Assembly: GCF_004087915.1 (NCBI RefSeq)
Contig: NZ_CP035108.1
Location: 1,054,001 to 1,118,000 of the forward strand
Direction of reading: 5' to 3'
DNA from: Geovibrio thiophilus
Lineage (GTDB): Bacteria; Chrysiogenota; Deferribacteres; Deferribacterales; Geovibrionaceae
Length of the DNA stretch: 64,000 bases
The notes below the pieces were generated by a model, which saw only the letters and a list, made by a program, of their open reading frames with translations, did not search any database and was not told where the DNA came from. How positions within the stretch are numbered: the stretch's first letter is position 1; each line of letters starts with the position of its first letter. Made by a program: the position numbers and the translations under genes. Below, piece by piece: positions 13,718 to 27,260 of the stretch.

Positions 13718-16700
13718 ATGGATTCAACCAGAAAGCCTATTGAGAGAGTCAGTTTCTCAAAAATCCAGAAAGTAATTGATATGCCCGACCTTATAGAGGT
13801 TCAGAAGCGCTCCTACGTTGAGTTCCTTCAGGAAGGAGTTCCCGTGGACGAGAGAGAACATAAGGGTCTTGATGAAGTATTCAGGGAAATCTTTCCGATC
13901 ACCGACTTTAACGAAACATCAGTTCTTGAATATCTCAGTTATACTCTTGAGAAGCCGAAATACACGCCCAGAGAAGCAATCGACAGGAGCACCACCTTCG
14001 CGGCTCCGCTTAAGGTGAAGGTGCGTCTTGTCAATTATGACATAAATGAGGAATCAGAAGAAAGGCTCGTCAATTCCGCTAAAGAGTCCGAAGTTTATCT
14101 CTGTGACATCCCACTGATGACAGACAGAGGAACCTTCGTGATCAACGGAGTTGAAAGAGTTATCGTGAGCCAGCTCCACCGCTCGCCGGGAATATTCTTT
14201 GAAGATATTACGGCGTCCAAAAGCGTTGTGGAAAAACACCTTTACAGTGCGAGAATCATACCCTACAGAGGTTCATGGATAGATTTTGACTTCGATGCGA
14301 AAAACATAATGTATGTCCGCATCGACAAAAAAAGAAAAATACCCGTTACCGTTCTGCTCAAAGCTCTCGGTATGACCGAGCTTGACATTCTCAACACCTA
14401 CTATGACATGGTCAATATACGTGTTGAAGCGAACGGCAGCATGACAAAGAACTACAACGAAGCCCATGTTGTGGGACAGAGAAACAGCCTTGATATAATA
14501 GACGAAAACGGCGAAGTAATAGTCAAGGCCGGTCATAAGATTACCAAGGCTGCCAGAAAGAGAATTACCGCTGCCAAAATCACCCGTATCCCCATAACCA
14601 TTGAGGATATAATGGAAACCTTCTTCGGTGAGGACATTGTCAGCGAAGACGGCGAGGTGGTTCTTGAGGCGGGAGCTCCGATAAATGAGGAAGCTTTTGA
14701 GAAACTTGCTGAAAACGGTATAAATGAGTTCAAGGTTCTGTTTATTGACAGACAGACCTCAGACAGCATTATCCGTGACATTCTGTTTGTCGACAAGGTT
14801 AAAACTCAGGAAGACGCACTGATAGAGATATACAGAAAGCTTCGCCCCGGTGAACCCGCGACGGCGGAAACGGCGAGAAATCTCTTTGAGAACCTTTTCT
14901 TCAATTCAAAACGCTACGATCTCTCAAGAGTCGGACGCCTTAAAATAAACAAAAGGCTTGGTCTTACCACTCCCCTTGACCATACCACTCTGACCAAGGA
15001 CGATATAGTCGAAACTGTCCGTGTGCTTGAAAATATCCGTAAGGGTACCGCAAACGTGGACGACATAGATCACCTCGGTCACAGAAGGGTAAGGGCGGCA
15101 GGCGAGCAGCTTCAGAACCATATCAGAATCGGTCTTTCCAGAATGGAGAAAACCGTTAAGGAAAGGATGAGCATTCAGGATACAGAGGATCTTACTCCTC
15201 AGGATCTGCTTAACGCCAAGCCTCTCAGCGCGTCTATTAAGGAATTTTTCGGAAGTTACCAGCTTTCCCAGTTCATGGATCAGACTAACCCTCTCAGCGA
15301 GATCACTCACAAGAGAAGGCTGTCAGCCCTCGGACCCGGCGGTCTTAACCGTGACAGAGCAGGCTTTGAAGTCCGCGACGTTCATACATCGCACTACGGC
15401 AGGATATGCCCCATTGAGACTCCTGAAGGACCGAACATCGGTCTTATCACGTCTCTTACAACATATTCCAAAATAAACGAATTCGGCTTCATCGAAACAC
15501 CGTACAGGAAAGTTTCCGGCGGTGTTGTCACAGATGAGGTCGTTTACATGTCGGCAATCGAGGAAGAAGATTTCTACATAGCTCAGGCTAACGCTCTTCT
15601 TGATAAAGACAACAGGTTTCAAAGGGAATACATAGCCGCGAGGTACATGGGCGAATCTCTCCAGACTCCCCGTGAAAACATCCAGTACATGGATGTTTCA
15701 CCGAAACAGATAGTTTCCGTTTCAGCCGCTCTTATCCCCTTCCTTGAGCATGATGATGCAAACAGGGCTCTCATGGGTTCAAACATGCAGCGTCAGGGCG
15801 TACCTCTTATCCGTACCGAATCCCCCATAGTGGGAACAGGCATGGAGATGAAATGCGCCATCGACTCAGGAGCGGTTGTAACTGCCAATCACGCAGGTAT
15901 TGTCGATTTTGTTGACGCGGTTAAGATAGTCGTCCGCTACAATGAGAAAGATGACTTCGGTGTGGACATATATGATCTGGTCAAGTACAGAAGATCGAAT
16001 CAGGATACGTGCATAAACTTTAAACCCATAGTAGATAAAGGCGACATAGTGAAAAAAGGCGATATTCTCGCAGGCGGTCCCGCGACTCAGGGCGGAGAGC
16101 TCGCTCTCGGACGCAACATCGTCGTGGCGTTCATGCCTTGGATGGGCTACAACTATGAAGACTCCATCCTTATTTCACAGAAGGTCGTCAAGGAAGACGC
16201 CTACACCTCAATACACATCGAGGTTTTCGAGGTTGAAGCAAGGGATACCAAGCTTGGACCCGAGGAGATCACCTCTGACATCCCCAACGTCAGCGATGAG
16301 GCTCTGAGAGACCTTGACGAGAGCGGCATCATCCGTGTCGGCGCAAAAGTCAAGCCCGGTGATATACTGGTAGGCAAGGTGACTCCCAAGGGCGAAACTC
16401 AGGCGACCCCTGAAGAAAAGCTCCTCAGGGCAATCTTCGGTGAGAAAGCCGGAGATGTCAAAGACGCTTCCCTGAGAGTTCCCCCAAGCATAAAGGGTAC
16501 GGTTATCGGCGTTCAGGTAATGACCAGACGCGGAATAGATAAAGACAGCCGCACCGAAATAATAGAGATGAAAGAATACGCGGACATCAAAAAGGACTAT
16601 GAACGTTCTCTCCGCGCTCTTGAAGATGCCAGAAAGGCGAAGATAGTTTCCGTCCTCAACGGCAAAAAGCTCATAGATGCCTTCAAGGGTGAAAAAGTCA

Positions 16701-17701
16701 GCTTCGACTCAGGCTCAGTTCTTCAGGGAACCGAACTGAAAGGGCTTGACTACACCGATCTTGTAAACCTTCCCATCGAAGGCAGAAGAGACTTTGAAGA
16801 ACAGCTTGTGGGAGTAAACAACGTTTACTTCAAAAAAGTTAAGGATGCGGAAGACCTCTATAAAGACAGGAAAAAGAAAGTCGAAAAAGGGGACGAGCTT
16901 CCCGCCGGCGTTCTCAAGTCTGTTAAGGTTTATGTCGCAATCAAAAGAAAGCTCAGCGTGGGCGATAAAATGGCAGGACGCCACGGTAACAAAGGTGTTG
17001 TGTCCAGAATTCTTCCGGAAGAGGACATGCCCTACCTTCCTGACGGCACACCTGTTGAAGTGGTTCTTAACCCGCTTTCGGTTCCTTCAAGGATGAACAT
17101 CGGGCAGATTCTTGAAACTCACCTCGGTTGGGCGGGCAAAGCCCTCGGCGTGAAGTTCTCCACGGAAGTTTTCGACAGCGCCCGTGAGAGCGACATTAAG
17201 GAAATGCTCACCAAGGCGGGCTTTCAGGAAGACGGACAGACGATTCTCTTTGACGGCAGAAGCGGCGAACGCTTCGATCAGGAAGTCACAGTGGGCGTTA
17301 TGTACTACCTGAAGCTTCACCACCTTGTCGATACGAAGATACATGCCCGTTCAACCGGACCCTACTCGCTTGTTACGCAGCAGCCCCTCGGCGGTAAAGC
17401 CCAGTTCGGCGGTCAGCGTCTCGGAGAGATGGAGGTTTGGGCGCTTGAAGCATACGGAGCGGCGAACATACTTCAGGAAATGCTCACCGTTAAATCGGAT
17501 GACGTGGAAGGCAGGACAACAGTTTACGAATCAATCGTAAACGGAAACTTCAGCTTCTCGCCGAGCATGCCGGAATCTTTCAACGTACTTATAAAAGAAC
17601 TTCAGGGTCTTGCATTGGATCTTGAGCTTATAACGCTTGATAATTTACCCGAAGATGAATCGGACGGACAAGGCGCCGCCGATAGCAGGGAGGACTCATA
17701 A
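13718..17701 (+). CDS. rpoB: RNA polymerase beta subunit
   Basis: The 1327-residue catalytic subunit contains the rifampicin-pocket segment [20 protein letters not shown] near residue 517; the Asp, His and Ser equivalent to E. coli 516, 526 and 531 are all wild type. Other landmarks are the [17 protein letters not shown] block and the C-terminal [20 protein letters not shown] segment. The C-terminal tail is short and acidic. rpoC follows two bases after the stop, so the two subunits are translated together. Confidence 0.98.
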   Translation: MDSTRKPIERVSFSKIQKVIDMPDLIEVQKRSYVEFLQEGVPVDEREHKGLDEVFREIFPITDFNETSVLEYLSYTLEKPKYTPREAIDRSTTFAAPLKVKVRLVNYDINEESEERLVNSAKESEVYLCDIPLMTDRGTFVINGVERVIVSQLHRSPGIFFEDITASKSVVEKHLYSARIIPYRGSWIDFDFDAKNIMYVRIDKKRKIPVTVLLKALGMTELDILNTYYDMVNIRVEANGSMTKNYNEAHVVGQRNSLDIIDENGEVIVKAGHKITKAARKRITAAKITRIPITIEDIMETFFGEDIVSEDGEVVLEAGAPINEEAFEKLAENGINEFKVLFIDRQTSDSIIRDILFVDKVKTQEDALIEIYRKLRPGEPATAETARNLFENLFFNSKRYDLSRVGRLKINKRLGLTTPLDHTTLTKDDIVETVRVLENIRKGTANVDDIDHLGHRRVRAAGEQLQNHIRIGLSRMEKTVKERMSIQDTEDLTPQDLLNAKPLSASIKEFFGSYQLSQFMDQTNPLSEITHKRRLSALGPGGLNRDRAGFEVRDVHTSHYGRICPIETPEGPNIGLITSLTTYSKINEFGFIETPYRKVSGGVVTDEVVYMSAIEEEDFYIAQANALLDKDNRFQREYIAARYMGESLQTPRENIQYMDVSPKQIVSVSAALIPFLEHDDANRALMGSNMQRQGVPLIRTESPIVGTGMEMKCAIDSGAVVTANHAGIVDFVDAVKIVVRYNEKDDFGVDIYDLVKYRRSNQDTCINFKPIVDKGDIVKKGDILAGGPATQGGELALGRNIVVAFMPWMGYNYEDSILISQKVVKEDAYTSIHIEVFEVEARDTKLGPEEITSDIPNVSDEALRDLDESGIIRVGAKVKPGDILVGKVTPKGETQATPEEKLLRAIFGEKAGDVKDASLRVPPSIKGTVIGVQVMTRRGIDKDSRTEIIEMKEYADIKKDYERSLRALEDARKAKIVSVLNGKKLIDAFKGEKVSFDSGSVLQGTELKGLDYTDLVNLPIEGRRDFEEQLVGVNNVYFKKVKDAEDLYKDRKKKVEKGDELPAGVLKSVKVYVAIKRKLSVGDKMAGRHGNKGVVSRILPEEDMPYLPDGTPVEVVLNPLSVPSRMNIGQILETHLGWAGKALGVKFSTEVFDSARESDIKEMLTKAGFQEDGQTILFDGRSGERFDQEVTVGVMYYLKLHHLVDTKIHARSTGPYSLVTQQPLGGKAQFGGQRLGEMEVWALEAYGAANILQEMLTVKSDDVEGRTTVYESIVNGNFSFSPSMPESFNVLIKELQGLALDLELITLDNLPEDESDGQGAADSREDS

Positions 17702-17703
17702 TT

Positions 17704-20700
17704 ATGAAGAAGAGTACTCTTTTTGACGAAAAAGCACATGTGTTTTTCGACTCTATAGCAATACGCATAGCAAGCCCCGACAAGATCAGAGCATGGTCTT
17801 CCGGTGAGGTTACAAAGCCCGAAACAATCAACTACCGTACCTTCAAACCCGAAAGGGACGGTCTGTTCTGCGCTAAAATCTTCGGACCCGTGAAAGACTG
17901 GGAATGCCTTTGCGGAAAGTATAAGAGGATGAAGCACAGAGGCATTGTGTGCGAAAAGTGCGGCGTTGAAGTGATCCAGTCCAAAGTGAGAAGAGAAAGA
18001 ATGGGTCATATAGACCTTGCTTCCCCTGTGTGCCATATATGGTTCTTCAAAGGCACTCCCAGCAGGATAGGCTCTCTTCTTGACTTAAGCATCAAAGACA
18101 TAGAACGCATTATCTACTTTGAGTCATACATAGTCACCAACCCGAAGGAGACTCCTCTCAAAGAGAAGGAACTCCTTACGGAAGACCACTACCGCAGGGC
18201 GGTGGATGAGTACGGTCCCAATGCCTTTGTAGCCAAAATCGGCGCTGAAGCACTGAAAGACCTGCTTAAACAGGTGGATCTCGACATTCTCCTCCTTGAA
18301 CTCAAGGAAGATCTGAGAGATACCACAAGTATGCAGAAAAAGCTGAAACTTGCCAAAAGGCTCAGAGTTGTTGAAGCTTTCAGAAAAAGCGGCAACAGAC
18401 CCGAGTGGATGGTTCTGGACGTAGTCCCCGTGATTCCGCCCGAGCTTCGTCCCCTTGTTCCCCTTGACGGCGGAAGGTTTGCCACGAGCGACCTTAACGA
18501 CCTCTACAGAAGGGTAATCAACAGGAACAACCGTCTTAAAAAGCTCATGGAGCTTAACGCCCCTGAAATCATCATCCGCAATGAAAAAAGAATGCTTCAG
18601 GAAGCTGTGGACGCCCTGTTTGACAACGGCAGGAGAGGCAGAGTAATCCGCAGCTCCAACAAGCGCCCCCTGAAATCACTTTCCGACATGATCAAAGGAA
18701 AACAGGGACGTTTCCGCCAGAACCTTCTGGGTAAAAGGGTGGATTATTCAGGACGAAGCGTTATCGTTGCCGGTCCTCACCTTAAAATGCACCAGTGCGG
18801 TATACCTAAGCTCATGGCTCTTGAGCTTTTCAAGCCCTTCCTCTACTACAAGCTTGAAAAGGAAAGGGGCATTGCCTCCACCATAAAGCAGGCGAAAAGA
18901 ATGGTGGAAGAGCAGAGACCGGAAGTATGGGATGTTCTGGAAGAGGTAATCAGGGAACACCCTGTTCTCCTCAACCGTGCGCCTACTCTTCACAGGCTCG
19001 GTATTCAGGCATTTGAACCTCAGCTTATAGAAGGGAAAGCCATTCAGCTTCACCCCCTCGTCTGCCCCGCCTTCAATGCGGATTTCGACGGTGACCAGAT
19101 GGCTGTTCACGTTCCTCTGTCATATGAGGCGCAGCTTGAGGCGAGAACCCTCATGCTTGCCTGCTACAACATACTTTCTCCGGCGCACGGAAAGCCCCTT
19201 GCTGTTCCCACGCAGGATATGGTTCTCGGTATCTACTACCTTACCAGAGGCGCTAAAAACGCCAAAGGCGCGGGCAAAATCTTCTCCTCTCCCAAAGAGG
19301 TAAGGATCGCATACGATCAGGGTCAGCTTGATGTTCACGCCGAGATCAAGGTAAGAATAAACGGCAAAAGGTACGACACCGTAACAGGAAGGATAATCCT
19401 TTTTGAAGTTGTGCCTGCCGGAATAGACTTTGAAGTGGTTAACCAGCTTTTCACCAAAAAAGACCTCGTTAAGCTTGTTGACTACATATATAAAAAGCTC
19501 GGCAACTACCACACGGTGGAGTTCCTTGACAACCTGAAGGATCTCGGTTTTGCGCAGGCGTGCAGAGCGGGCTTCTCCATATGTCTTGACGACCTTATAA
19601 TACCCGCTGAAAAACCTGAGCTTATCAATCAGGCTATGCAGAAGGTGCGCGAGATCGAAGAACATTACCGTGAAGGTGCGCTGACTTCGGGCGAGCGTTA
19701 CAACCAGATAATCGACGTTTGGTCAACCACTAACGACAAAGTCACTGACAAGATGATGAAAACCATCGAGAATCAGGGCGGCGACAAGTCGAAAGAATAT
19801 AAGAGAGACCGATTCTACAACGCCATTCACGTAATGGCGCACTCAGGAGCGAGAGGTTCAAAAGCGCAGATAAGCCAGCTTGCGGGCATGAGAGGACTCA
19901 TGGCGAAACCCTCAGGCGAGATTATCGAGACGCCCATCACCTCAAACTTCCGTGAAGGACTTACAGTTCTCCAGTACTTCATATCGACCCACGGCGCGAG
20001 AAAAGGTCTTGCGGATACGGCTCTTAAAACAGCGAACTCCGGTTACCTTACCAGAAGACTTGTGGACGTTGCTCAGGACGTTATCATCAGCGAAGAGGAC
20101 TGCGGAACAATACGCGGTATCGAAATATCCGCCCTTATGGAAGGAACCGAAGCTGTTGAACCTCTCGGCGAGCGTATCCTCGGACGCTACACTCTTGAAG
20201 ATGTGTACGACCCGATTACCGATGATCTGATTGTTGAGGCAAACAGTCTTATAACAGAAGACTTGGTTGAAAAAATTGAAGGCTCCGGTCTTGACAGGGT
20301 TAAAGTGCGTTCGGTTCTCACATGCGAATCCGAGCACGGCATATGCCGTCAGTGCTATGGTCTGGATCTTGCCACAAGACGTATTGTCGAAGTGGGAGAG
20401 GCAGTGGGCACAATAGCGGCGCAGTCAATCGGTGAACCCGGTACGCAGCTTACGATGAGGACTTTCCACATCGGTGGTGCGGCGTCTTCATCAGCCGAGC
20501 AGTCAAGCCTTAACGCCAAGTTCGGCGGTACAATCAGGTTTGATGAAATGAAAACCGTTCCGAACAGGGAAGGTTATCCTGTAGTTCTTAACCGTAACGG
20601 CTCTCTTCAGATTATTGATAAATCAGAAAGAGTGCTTGAAAAATACAACATCGCGTACGGAACCAAGCTGCTTGTGAAAGACGGCGTCACAGTTAAACAG

Positions 20701-21759
20701 GGCGACCTGATAGCCGAGTGGGATCCTTATGTAGCTGTAATCCTTACAGAGTACCCCGGACGTGTCGCTTTCGGCGATATAGTCGAAGGGGAAACACTGA
20801 AAGAGGAGATCGACCCCATTACCGGTCTTTCCCAGAAGGTTATCATCGCCAACACAAGAGGCAAGAAACAGCCCCGTGTGTCTGTTAAAGGCGAGGACAA
20901 CAAAACTATTCAGCGCTACATCCTCCCCATAGGAGCTCTGCTTCAGGTGGATGAGGGCGATATGATCGAACCCGGCGACATAGTCGCGAAAATACCCAGA
21001 GAAACCACTAAGACAAAAGATATTACAGTGGGTCTTCCGAGGGTTGCCGAGCTCTTCGAGGCGAGAAGACCGAAAGATCCCGCAGTTATTGCGGAGATCG
21101 ACGGTATAGTGAGTATAGAGAACACCGCGCGCGGTCTTCGTAAACTCACCATCGAAAACGAAGAGACGGGCGTTAAGAAAACCTACAGTATTTCTGTCCA
21201 GCGTTACATCAACGTTCACGACGGTGACAAGGTTAAAGCCGGCGAATCTCTCATAGACGGTCTCGTGAACCCCCACGACATTCTGGCGGTTCTCGGCGAG
21301 GACGCTCTCCAGAGATATATAGTAGACGAGATTCAGGAAGTTTACCGTAAGCAGGGTGTTGCGATTAACGATAAACATATCGAGACAATCGTGCGCCAGA
21401 TGCTGAAGAAAGTTGTGATAGAAGAGCCCGGGGATTCCGAGTTTATGCCCAATGAAGAGGTTTACAAATCAGAGTTCGTTGCAGAATACCAAAGACTGGT
21501 GGCAACAGGGCTCACTCCTCCGGCGGGCAAGGCGATACTTCAGGGTATCACCAAGGCGGCTCTCAATACGCAGAGCTTCTTCTCCGCAGCTTCATTTCAG
21601 GAGACAACGCGTGTCCTCACCGACGCTGCATGCTCCGGTAAGATGGACGAGCTCAGAGGGCTTAAAGAGAACGTTATCATCGGTAAGCTGATACCGGCGG
21701 GCACTGGCTCTAAGTTCATCCAGAGCAAAAAATTCAAATTCATCAACCCAGTAAAATAA
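17704..21759 (+). CDS. rpoC: RNA polymerase beta' subunit
   Basis: The 1351-residue subunit holds the catalytic triad in [12 protein letters not shown] near residues 458-469. The N-terminal zinc finger is [20 protein letters not shown] near 68-87, and the second zinc site is [13 protein letters not shown] near residue 875. The bridge/trigger region includes [20 protein letters not shown] terminator follows immediately, ending the rplKAJL-rpoBC unit. Confidence 0.98.
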   Translation: MKKSTLFDEKAHVFFDSIAIRIASPDKIRAWSSGEVTKPETINYRTFKPERDGLFCAKIFGPVKDWECLCGKYKRMKHRGIVCEKCGVEVIQSKVRRERMGHIDLASPVCHIWFFKGTPSRIGSLLDLSIKDIERIIYFESYIVTNPKETPLKEKELLTEDHYRRAVDEYGPNAFVAKIGAEALKDLLKQVDLDILLLELKEDLRDTTSMQKKLKLAKRLRVVEAFRKSGNRPEWMVLDVVPVIPPELRPLVPLDGGRFATSDLNDLYRRVINRNNRLKKLMELNAPEIIIRNEKRMLQEAVDALFDNGRRGRVIRSSNKRPLKSLSDMIKGKQGRFRQNLLGKRVDYSGRSVIVAGPHLKMHQCGIPKLMALELFKPFLYYKLEKERGIASTIKQAKRMVEEQRPEVWDVLEEVIREHPVLLNRAPTLHRLGIQAFEPQLIEGKAIQLHPLVCPAFNADFDGDQMAVHVPLSYEAQLEARTLMLACYNILSPAHGKPLAVPTQDMVLGIYYLTRGAKNAKGAGKIFSSPKEVRIAYDQGQLDVHAEIKVRINGKRYDTVTGRIILFEVVPAGIDFEVVNQLFTKKDLVKLVDYIYKKLGNYHTVEFLDNLKDLGFAQACRAGFSICLDDLIIPAEKPELINQAMQKVREIEEHYREGALTSGERYNQIIDVWSTTNDKVTDKMMKTIENQGGDKSKEYKRDRFYNAIHVMAHSGARGSKAQISQLAGMRGLMAKPSGEIIETPITSNFREGLTVLQYFISTHGARKGLADTALKTANSGYLTRRLVDVAQDVIISEEDCGTIRGIEISALMEGTEAVEPLGERILGRYTLEDVYDPITDDLIVEANSLITEDLVEKIEGSGLDRVKVRSVLTCESEHGICRQCYGLDLATRRIVEVGEAVGTIAAQSIGEPGTQLTMRTFHIGGAASSSAEQSSLNAKFGGTIRFDEMKTVPNREGYPVVLNRNGSLQIIDKSERVLEKYNIAYGTKLLVKDGVTVKQGDLIAEWDPYVAVILTEYPGRVAFGDIVEGETLKEEIDPITGLSQKVIIANTRGKKQPRVSVKGEDNKTIQRYILPIGALLQVDEGDMIEPGDIVAKIPRETTKTKDITVGLPRVAELFEARRPKDPAVIAEIDGIVSIENTARGLRKLTIENEETGVKKTYSISVQRYINVHDGDKVKAGESLIDGLVNPHDILAVLGEDALQRYIVDEIQEVYRKQGVAINDKHIETIVRQMLKKVVIEEPGDSEFMPNEEVYKSEFVAEYQRLVATGLTPPAGKAILQGITKAALNTQSFFSAASFQETTRVLTDAACSGKMDELRGLKENVIIGKLIPAGTGSKFIQSKKFKFINPVK

Positions 21760-21765
21760 TTTCGG

Positions 21766-21793
21766 AAGACCGCCCGCAGGGGCGGTCTTTTTG
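21766..21793 (+). terminator. Rho-independent terminator after rpoC
   Basis: AAGACCGCC (21766-21774) pairs with GGCGGTCTT (21781-21789), extended by one C-G pair around a GCAG loop, followed by a T run. It starts 7 bases after the rpoC stop. Confidence 0.95.
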
Positions 21794-21900
21794 TTTTAAG
21801 AAATATGTTTCCTTTTCACATCCTTTATGCTAATAAAACAAGCTCATTTCCGATACTTTCCAGACGCTTATCCCGCGCGGAATCTCTTTAGTAAAACTTC

Positions 21901-21929
21901 TTGACATTGGATAAAAGCATTGATACTAT
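21901..21929 (+). promoter_or_regulatory. Promoter of the rpsL-rplQ supercluster
   Basis: TTGACA (21901-21906) and TACTAT (21924-21929) are 17 bases apart. The predicted start near 21936 leaves a leader of about 180 bases before rpsL. It is the only strong promoter I see for the following 18.7 kb up to the terminator at 40861. Confidence 0.85.
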
Positions 21930-22020
21930 TCTTGCTCTTTCGCCCTAAATGTATAGTTGCGCTCAAAATGCGCTCTAAAGCTTCAAAAGCTTGTTAATTG
22001 AGGCTGGATAAAGATTTTAA

Positions 22021-22095
22021 AGTAAAATTACAAAGTAGGGACGGCAAGAAATTACAGTTGGCCGTTCGCGTAAGATTTGAGTTTTATAAAACTCA
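22021..22095 (+). promoter_or_regulatory. Structured rpsL leader
   Basis: The leader holds ACGGC...GCCGT arms (22041-22045 and 22061-22065) and the perfect 18-base palindrome TGAGTTTTATAAAACTCA (22078-22095), which ends 12 bases before the TTGGAGG region. S7 represses the str operon in E. coli, at a different location. A regulatory role here is inference. Confidence 0.35.
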
Positions 22096-22116
22096 CAAGA
22101 ATTTTGGAGGTGCTAG

Positions 22117-22488
22117 GTGCCTACTTTGAACCAATTGGTCAGAAAAGGAAGAAAACAGGTCCTTAAAAAGACCAAATCTCCTGCGTTGCAGGGCAACCCC
22201 CAGAGAAGGGGAGTTTGCACCAGAGTGTATACTACTACACCGAAAAAACCCAACTCGGCTCTTAGAAAAGTCGCAAGGGTCAGGCTTACATCAGGTATCG
22301 AGGTAACCGCTTATATTCCCGGTATCGGTCACAACCTTCAGGAGCACTCAGTTGTTCTCGTGAGGGGCGGAAGGGTAAAAGACCTTCCCGGTGTGCGCTA
22401 CAAGATCGTTCGCGGCGCGCTTGATACAGACGGCGTTAAGGACAGGAAAAAATCCCGCTCCAAATACGGCGTAAAGAAACCGAAATAA
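22117..22488 (+). CDS. rpsL: Ribosomal protein S12
   Basis: The 123-residue decoding-centre protein starts at GTG after TTGGAGG. It contains [19 protein letters not shown] and [20 protein letters not shown], with the two lysines whose mutation gives streptomycin resistance in other bacteria in their normal state. It opens the str-S10-spc-alpha cluster. Confidence 0.98.
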   Translation: MPTLNQLVRKGRKQVLKKTKSPALQGNPQRRGVCTRVYTTTPKKPNSALRKVARVRLTSGIEVTAYIPGIGHNLQEHSVVLVRGGRVKDLPGVRYKIVRGALDTDGVKDRKKSRSKYGVKKPK

Positions 22489-22496
22489 GGTGATAA

Positions 22497-22970
<474 letters not shown>

Positions 22971-22981
22971 GGGAGGGTTAG

Positions 22982-25057
22982 GTGGAAAAATCTATACCAT
23001 TAAACCTTCAGAGAAATATAGGCATCATGGCGCACATTGATGCCGGAAAAACCACGACCACTGAAAGAATTCTTTTCTATACAGGCATGTCCCATAAAAT
23101 CGGTGAGGTGCATGACGGCGGAGCCACTACCGACTGGATGGAGCAGGAGAAGGAGCGTGGTATCACGATCACTTCCGCTACAGTGCAGTGCTTCTGGAAC
23201 AACCACCGCATAAACGTTATTGACACCCCCGGTCACGTTGACTTCACAATCGAAGTTGAGCGTTCACTTAAGGTTCTTGACGGCGCTGTCACTGTTTTAT
23301 GCGCAGTGGGCGGCGTTCAGCCTCAGACTGAAACAGTCTGGAGACAGGCTGATAAGTACGGCGTTCCCCGCATCATTTTCGTTAATAAAATGGACAGATC
23401 CGGCGCTGACTACTTCAAAGTTCTGAGTGATATTAAATCAAAACTCGGCGCTAATCCCCTTCCCATACAGCTCCCCATGGGTGCTGAAGACGCTTTTGAA
23501 GGCATCATAGATCTCGTTAAGATGCAGTCCGTCACTTGGGACGGAGAGCAGCTCGGTGCTAAATACACTTACAGCGATATTCCCGCTGCTCTTGTTGAGC
23601 AGGCTAAAGAATACCGTGAAAAGCTCATGGACGCCGTTTGCGAACTTGACGATGATCTTATGAACAAGTACTTTGAAGGCGAAGAGATCAGTGAAGATGA
23701 AATCATTGCCGGTCTCAGAAAAGGCTGCATCGGACGCAAGTTTATACCTGTGACCTGCGGTACTGCCTTCAAAAACAAAGGTGTTCAGACTCTTCTGAAC
23801 GCGGTTGTTGATCTTCTCCCCAGCCCTATTGACATTCCTCCCATTAAAGGAAAGAGCATGAACGGCGAGGATGAAATCGAAAGAAAAGCTGACGACAGTG
23901 AGCCTTTTGCCGCTCTTGCATTCAAGATTATGACTGACCCCTACATGGGACAGCTTACATATTTCAGAGTGTATTCAGGCTGCCTTGAAGCAGGTAACTA
24001 CACGCTTAACTCCACTAAGGACAAAAAGGAGCGTATAGGACGCCTTGTAAAAATGCAGGCCAACAAGCGTGAGGAAATCAAAGAGATCCACGCGGGCGAT
24101 ATTTGCGCGACAGTGGGTCTTAAATACACTACCACCGGCGACACGCTCTGCGATGAGAACAAACCTGTAATTCTTGAATCCATGGAGTTTCCTGAGCCCG
24201 TTATTTCGGTTGCCATCGAACCCAAAAGCAAGAATGATCAGGATAAGCTTTCCATTGCTCTCGGCAAACTTGCTTCCGAAGACCCCTCTTTCAGAGTTAA
24301 GGTTGATGAAGAAACAGGTCAGACTGTTATTTCCGGTATGGGTGAGCTTCACCTTGAAATCATCGTTGACAGGCTTATGAGAGAGTTCAAAGTTGAAGCC
24401 AATGTGGGTAATCCGCAGGTTGCATACCGCGAAACTTTCAGAAAATCTGTCAGAACCGAAGGGAAATATATCAAGCAGACAGGCGGCAGAGGTCAGTACG
24501 GTCACGTTTGGCTTGAAATCGCACCCCTTGCGCCGGGTGAAGGCTTCCAGTTTGTCAACAACATTGTTGGCGGTACTGTTCCTAAAGAATATATCCCCGC
24601 AGTGCAGAAAGGCATTGAGGAAGCACTCGAATCAGGCGTTTCAGCAGGCTTCCCCGTTGTTGACTGCAAAGCGACGCTTACCGACGGTTCGTACCATGAT
24701 GTCGACTCTAACGAGATGGCATTCAAAATTGCCGGTTCAATGGCTTTCAAGGCCGGTATGAGAAGTGCTGATCCCGTTATACTTGAGCCTATCATGAAGG
24801 TTGAAGTTGTATCTCCCGATGAATATACGGGTGATGTAATGGGCGACCTCAGCTCAAGAAGAGGCAAAATCGACGGTATGGAAATGAGAGGTACTGCTCA
24901 GGTAATTAACTGCTTCGTGCCCCTTAAGGAAATGTTCGGATATTCTACAAATCTCCGTTCAATTACTCAGGGACGCGCAACCTACAGCATGCAGTTTGAC
25001 CACTATGAGCAGGTTCCCAACAGCGTAGCTGAAGAAATTAAGAAAGCTAATTCATAA
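22982..25057 (+). CDS. fusA: Elongation factor G
   Basis: EF-G drives translocation with GTP. The 691-residue protein starts at GTG behind GGAGGG. It has G1 AHIDAGKTT near residue 17, [17 protein letters not shown] and NKMDRSG, followed by domains II-V including the domain IV loop GGRGQYGHV and the RRGKIDGM segment. It is a canonical bacterial EF-G in the normal str operon position. Confidence 0.98.
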   Translation: MEKSIPLNLQRNIGIMAHIDAGKTTTTERILFYTGMSHKIGEVHDGGATTDWMEQEKERGITITSATVQCFWNNHRINVIDTPGHVDFTIEVERSLKVLDGAVTVLCAVGGVQPQTETVWRQADKYGVPRIIFVNKMDRSGADYFKVLSDIKSKLGANPLPIQLPMGAEDAFEGIIDLVKMQSVTWDGEQLGAKYTYSDIPAALVEQAKEYREKLMDAVCELDDDLMNKYFEGEEISEDEIIAGLRKGCIGRKFIPVTCGTAFKNKGVQTLLNAVVDLLPSPIDIPPIKGKSMNGEDEIERKADDSEPFAALAFKIMTDPYMGQLTYFRVYSGCLEAGNYTLNSTKDKKERIGRLVKMQANKREEIKEIHAGDICATVGLKYTTTGDTLCDENKPVILESMEFPEPVISVAIEPKSKNDQDKLSIALGKLASEDPSFRVKVDEETGQTVISGMGELHLEIIVDRLMREFKVEANVGNPQVAYRETFRKSVRTEGKYIKQTGGRGQYGHVWLEIAPLAPGEGFQFVNNIVGGTVPKEYIPAVQKGIEEALESGVSAGFPVVDCKATLTDGSYHDVDSNEMAFKIAGSMAFKAGMRSADPVILEPIMKVEVVSPDEYTGDVMGDLSSRRGKIDGMEMRGTAQVINCFVPLKEMFGYSTNLRSITQGRATYSMQFDHYEQVPNSVAEEIKKANS

Positions 25058-25084
25058 GAATAGAGAATACAGGAGGAATTCCAG

Positions 25085-26275
25085 ATGGCTAAAGCTAAGT
25101 TTGCTAGAACGAAGCCCCACGTCAACGTAGGAACAATCGGTCACGTAGACCACGGTAAAACTACCCTTACTGCAGCGATAACCTGCGTACAGGCAAAGAA
25201 AGGACTTGCAGAGTTCGTAGATTACGGCAACATCGACAAGGCTCCGGAAGAAAGGGAGCGCGGTATAACAATCGCGACAGCTCACGTTGAGTACGAGTCA
25301 CCTGCCCGCCATTATGCTCACGTTGACTGCCCCGGTCACGCTGATTATGTAAAAAACATGATCACCGGCGCCGCGCAGATGGACGGAGCGATCCTTGTAG
25401 TAAGCGCGGCAGACGGTCCTATGCCCCAGACAAGAGAGCACATCCTTCTTGCACGTCAGGTAGGAGTTCCTTACATAATCGTTTTCATGAACAAATGTGA
25501 CATGGTAGACGATGAGGAGCTTCTTGAGCTTGTAGAGCTTGAAGTGAGAGACCTTCTTTCGACTTACGAATTTCCCGGCGACGACACACCTATCATCAAG
25601 GGTTCAGCGCTTAAAGCACTTGAGAACCCTACAGATGAGAAATGGGCAGGCGCGATAGCCGAGCTTGTGTCAGCGATGGACAGCTATATTCCCGAGCCTG
25701 AAAGAGCAATAGATAAAGAGTTCATAATGCCCGTAGAAGACGTGTTCAGCATCTCCGGCCGCGGAACGGTAGTAACCGGTCGTATAGAGCAGGGACAGGT
25801 CAAAGTGGGAGAAGAAGTAGAGATCGTGGGAATACGCGATACAGTAAAGACAATAGTAACAGGCGTAGAGATGTTCAGGAAGATTCTTGACTCAGGCGTA
25901 GCCGGCGATAACGTCGGTATCCTTCTGAGAGGAATCAAAAAGGACGACGTGGAACGCGGACAGGTACTTTGCAAACCGGGTTCAATCAAACCCCACCGCA
26001 GGTACAAAGCGGAAGCGTACATCCTGACCAAAGAGGAAGGCGGTCGCCACACTCCCTTCTTCAGCGGGTATCGTCCTCAGTTCTATTTCCGTACGACTGA
26101 CGTTACGGGTATAATCACACTTCCCGAAGGGACAGAGATGGTAATGCCCGGAGATAACATCAGCTGCGTGGTAGAACTTATAACACCCATCGCAATGGAC
26201 GCGGGACTTCGTTTCGCTATTCGTGAGGGTGGTAGAACAGTCGGTGCAGGTGTTGTTACCGAGATTATCGAGTAA
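25085..26275 (+). CDS. tuf: Elongation factor Tu, copy 2
   Basis: The 396-residue product is identical to that of the gene at 8451. The only base differences I see are at 25312, 25519, 25921, 26266 and 26269 (copy 1: 8678, 8885, 9287, 9632, 9635), all synonymous, two of them at the extreme 3' end. Identity begins only two to three bases before the ATG (CCAGATGG). This near identity against different flanks is the mark of gene conversion between the two copies. AGGAGGAA precedes the ATG. Confidence 0.98.
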   Translation: MAKAKFARTKPHVNVGTIGHVDHGKTTLTAAITCVQAKKGLAEFVDYGNIDKAPEERERGITIATAHVEYESPARHYAHVDCPGHADYVKNMITGAAQMDGAILVVSAADGPMPQTREHILLARQVGVPYIIVFMNKCDMVDDEELLELVELEVRDLLSTYEFPGDDTPIIKGSALKALENPTDEKWAGAIAELVSAMDSYIPEPERAIDKEFIMPVEDVFSISGRGTVVTGRIEQGQVKVGEEVEIVGIRDTVKTIVTGVEMFRKILDSGVAGDNVGILLRGIKKDDVERGQVLCKPGSIKPHRRYKAEAYILTKEEGGRHTPFFSGYRPQFYFRTTDVTGIITLPEGTEMVMPGDNISCVVELITPIAMDAGLRFAIREGGRTVGAGVVTEIIE

Positions 26276-26289
26276 CCAAAGGTAGGCGA

Positions 26290-26598
26290 ATGGAAAGTCA
26301 AAAAATTCGTATCAAGCTTAAGGCATTCGATTTTAGAATTCTCGACAAGGCAGTGAGGGATATAGTTAACACTGCCATGAGAACGGGAGCAAGGGTTGTC
26401 GGTCCCGTACCGCTTCCTACGCGTATTGAAAAGTTTTCAGTGCTCCGTTCTCCTCACGTTGACAAGAAAGCAAGGGAACAGTTCGAGATCAGAACGCACA
26501 AACGTCTGATCGACATATTTGAACATAACCCCCAGACTATTGATGCTCTTATGAAGCTCGAGCTTTCTGCCGGCGTAGATGTCGAGATAAAACTTTAG
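26290..26598 (+). CDS. rpsJ: Ribosomal protein S10
   Basis: A 102-residue protein starting [19 protein letters not shown] and containing [20 protein letters not shown]. It is both a 30S protein and, as NusE, an antitermination partner of NusB and NusG. The gene follows tuf by 14 bases, joining the str and S10 operons. Confidence 0.98.
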   Translation: MESQKIRIKLKAFDFRILDKAVRDIVNTAMRTGARVVGPVPLPTRIEKFSVLRSPHVDKKAREQFEIRTHKRLIDIFEHNPQTIDALMKLELSAGVDVEIKL

Positions 26599-26614
26599 TT
26601 GAAGGATAGTGCAG

Positions 26615-27247
26615 ATGGCTAGAGCAATAATCGGAAGAAAAGTGGGGATGACGCAGGTATTTACCGCAGACGGAACTCTCATCCCCGTTACAGTGGTTCA
26701 AGCTGGACCATGTGTAGTTGTTAACAAAAGAACCGTTGAGAAAAACGGTTACAGTGCTGTTCAGCTCGGCTTTGACAAAATTCTCAAAGAGAAAAAGGTC
26801 AACTGCCCCGCAAAAGGCTACTTCAAAAAGCAGGGCGTTGACGCTCACAAGGTTCTCAAAGAGTTCCGCGTGGCTGACGACACTTCTCTTGAAGTAGGTC
26901 AGGAAGTGAACGCCACACTCTTCGCCGAAGGCGATGTTGTGGATGTTCAGGGAACTTCCATCGGTAAAGGTTTTCAGGGCGTTGTGAAGCGTTTCGGCTT
27001 CGCGGGCGGTCCTAAAACCCACGGTTCGCACTTCCATCGTGAACCCGGTTCTATCGGGATGTGCGAGTTCCCCGGCGAGACTGAAAAAGGCAGACCTATG
27101 CCCGGAAGAATGGGCGGTGACAAAGTAACCGTTCAGAAACTTTCCGTAGTAAAAGTAATCCCTGAGACAAACCTTATCCTTGTGAAAGGTGCTATTCCGG
27201 GACACGACAACGGGATCGTTTTCATTAAAGAAACGGTCAAGAAGTAA
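26615..27247 (+). CDS. rplC: Ribosomal protein L3
   Basis: The 210-residue protein starts MARAIIGRKVGMTQVFTADG, and has GKGFQGVVKRFGFAGGPKTH and the long loop PGSIGMCEFPGETEKGRPMP that reaches the peptidyl-transferase centre. An in-frame GTG at 26609 is possible, but GAAGGA lies eight bases ahead of the ATG at 26615. Confidence 0.97.
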   Translation: MARAIIGRKVGMTQVFTADGTLIPVTVVQAGPCVVVNKRTVEKNGYSAVQLGFDKILKEKKVNCPAKGYFKKQGVDAHKVLKEFRVADDTSLEVGQEVNATLFAEGDVVDVQGTSIGKGFQGVVKRFGFAGGPKTHGSHFHREPGSIGMCEFPGETEKGRPMPGRMGGDKVTVQKLSVVKVIPETNLILVKGAIPGHDNGIVFIKETVKK

Positions 27248-27260
27248 AGGGAACAGTGAA

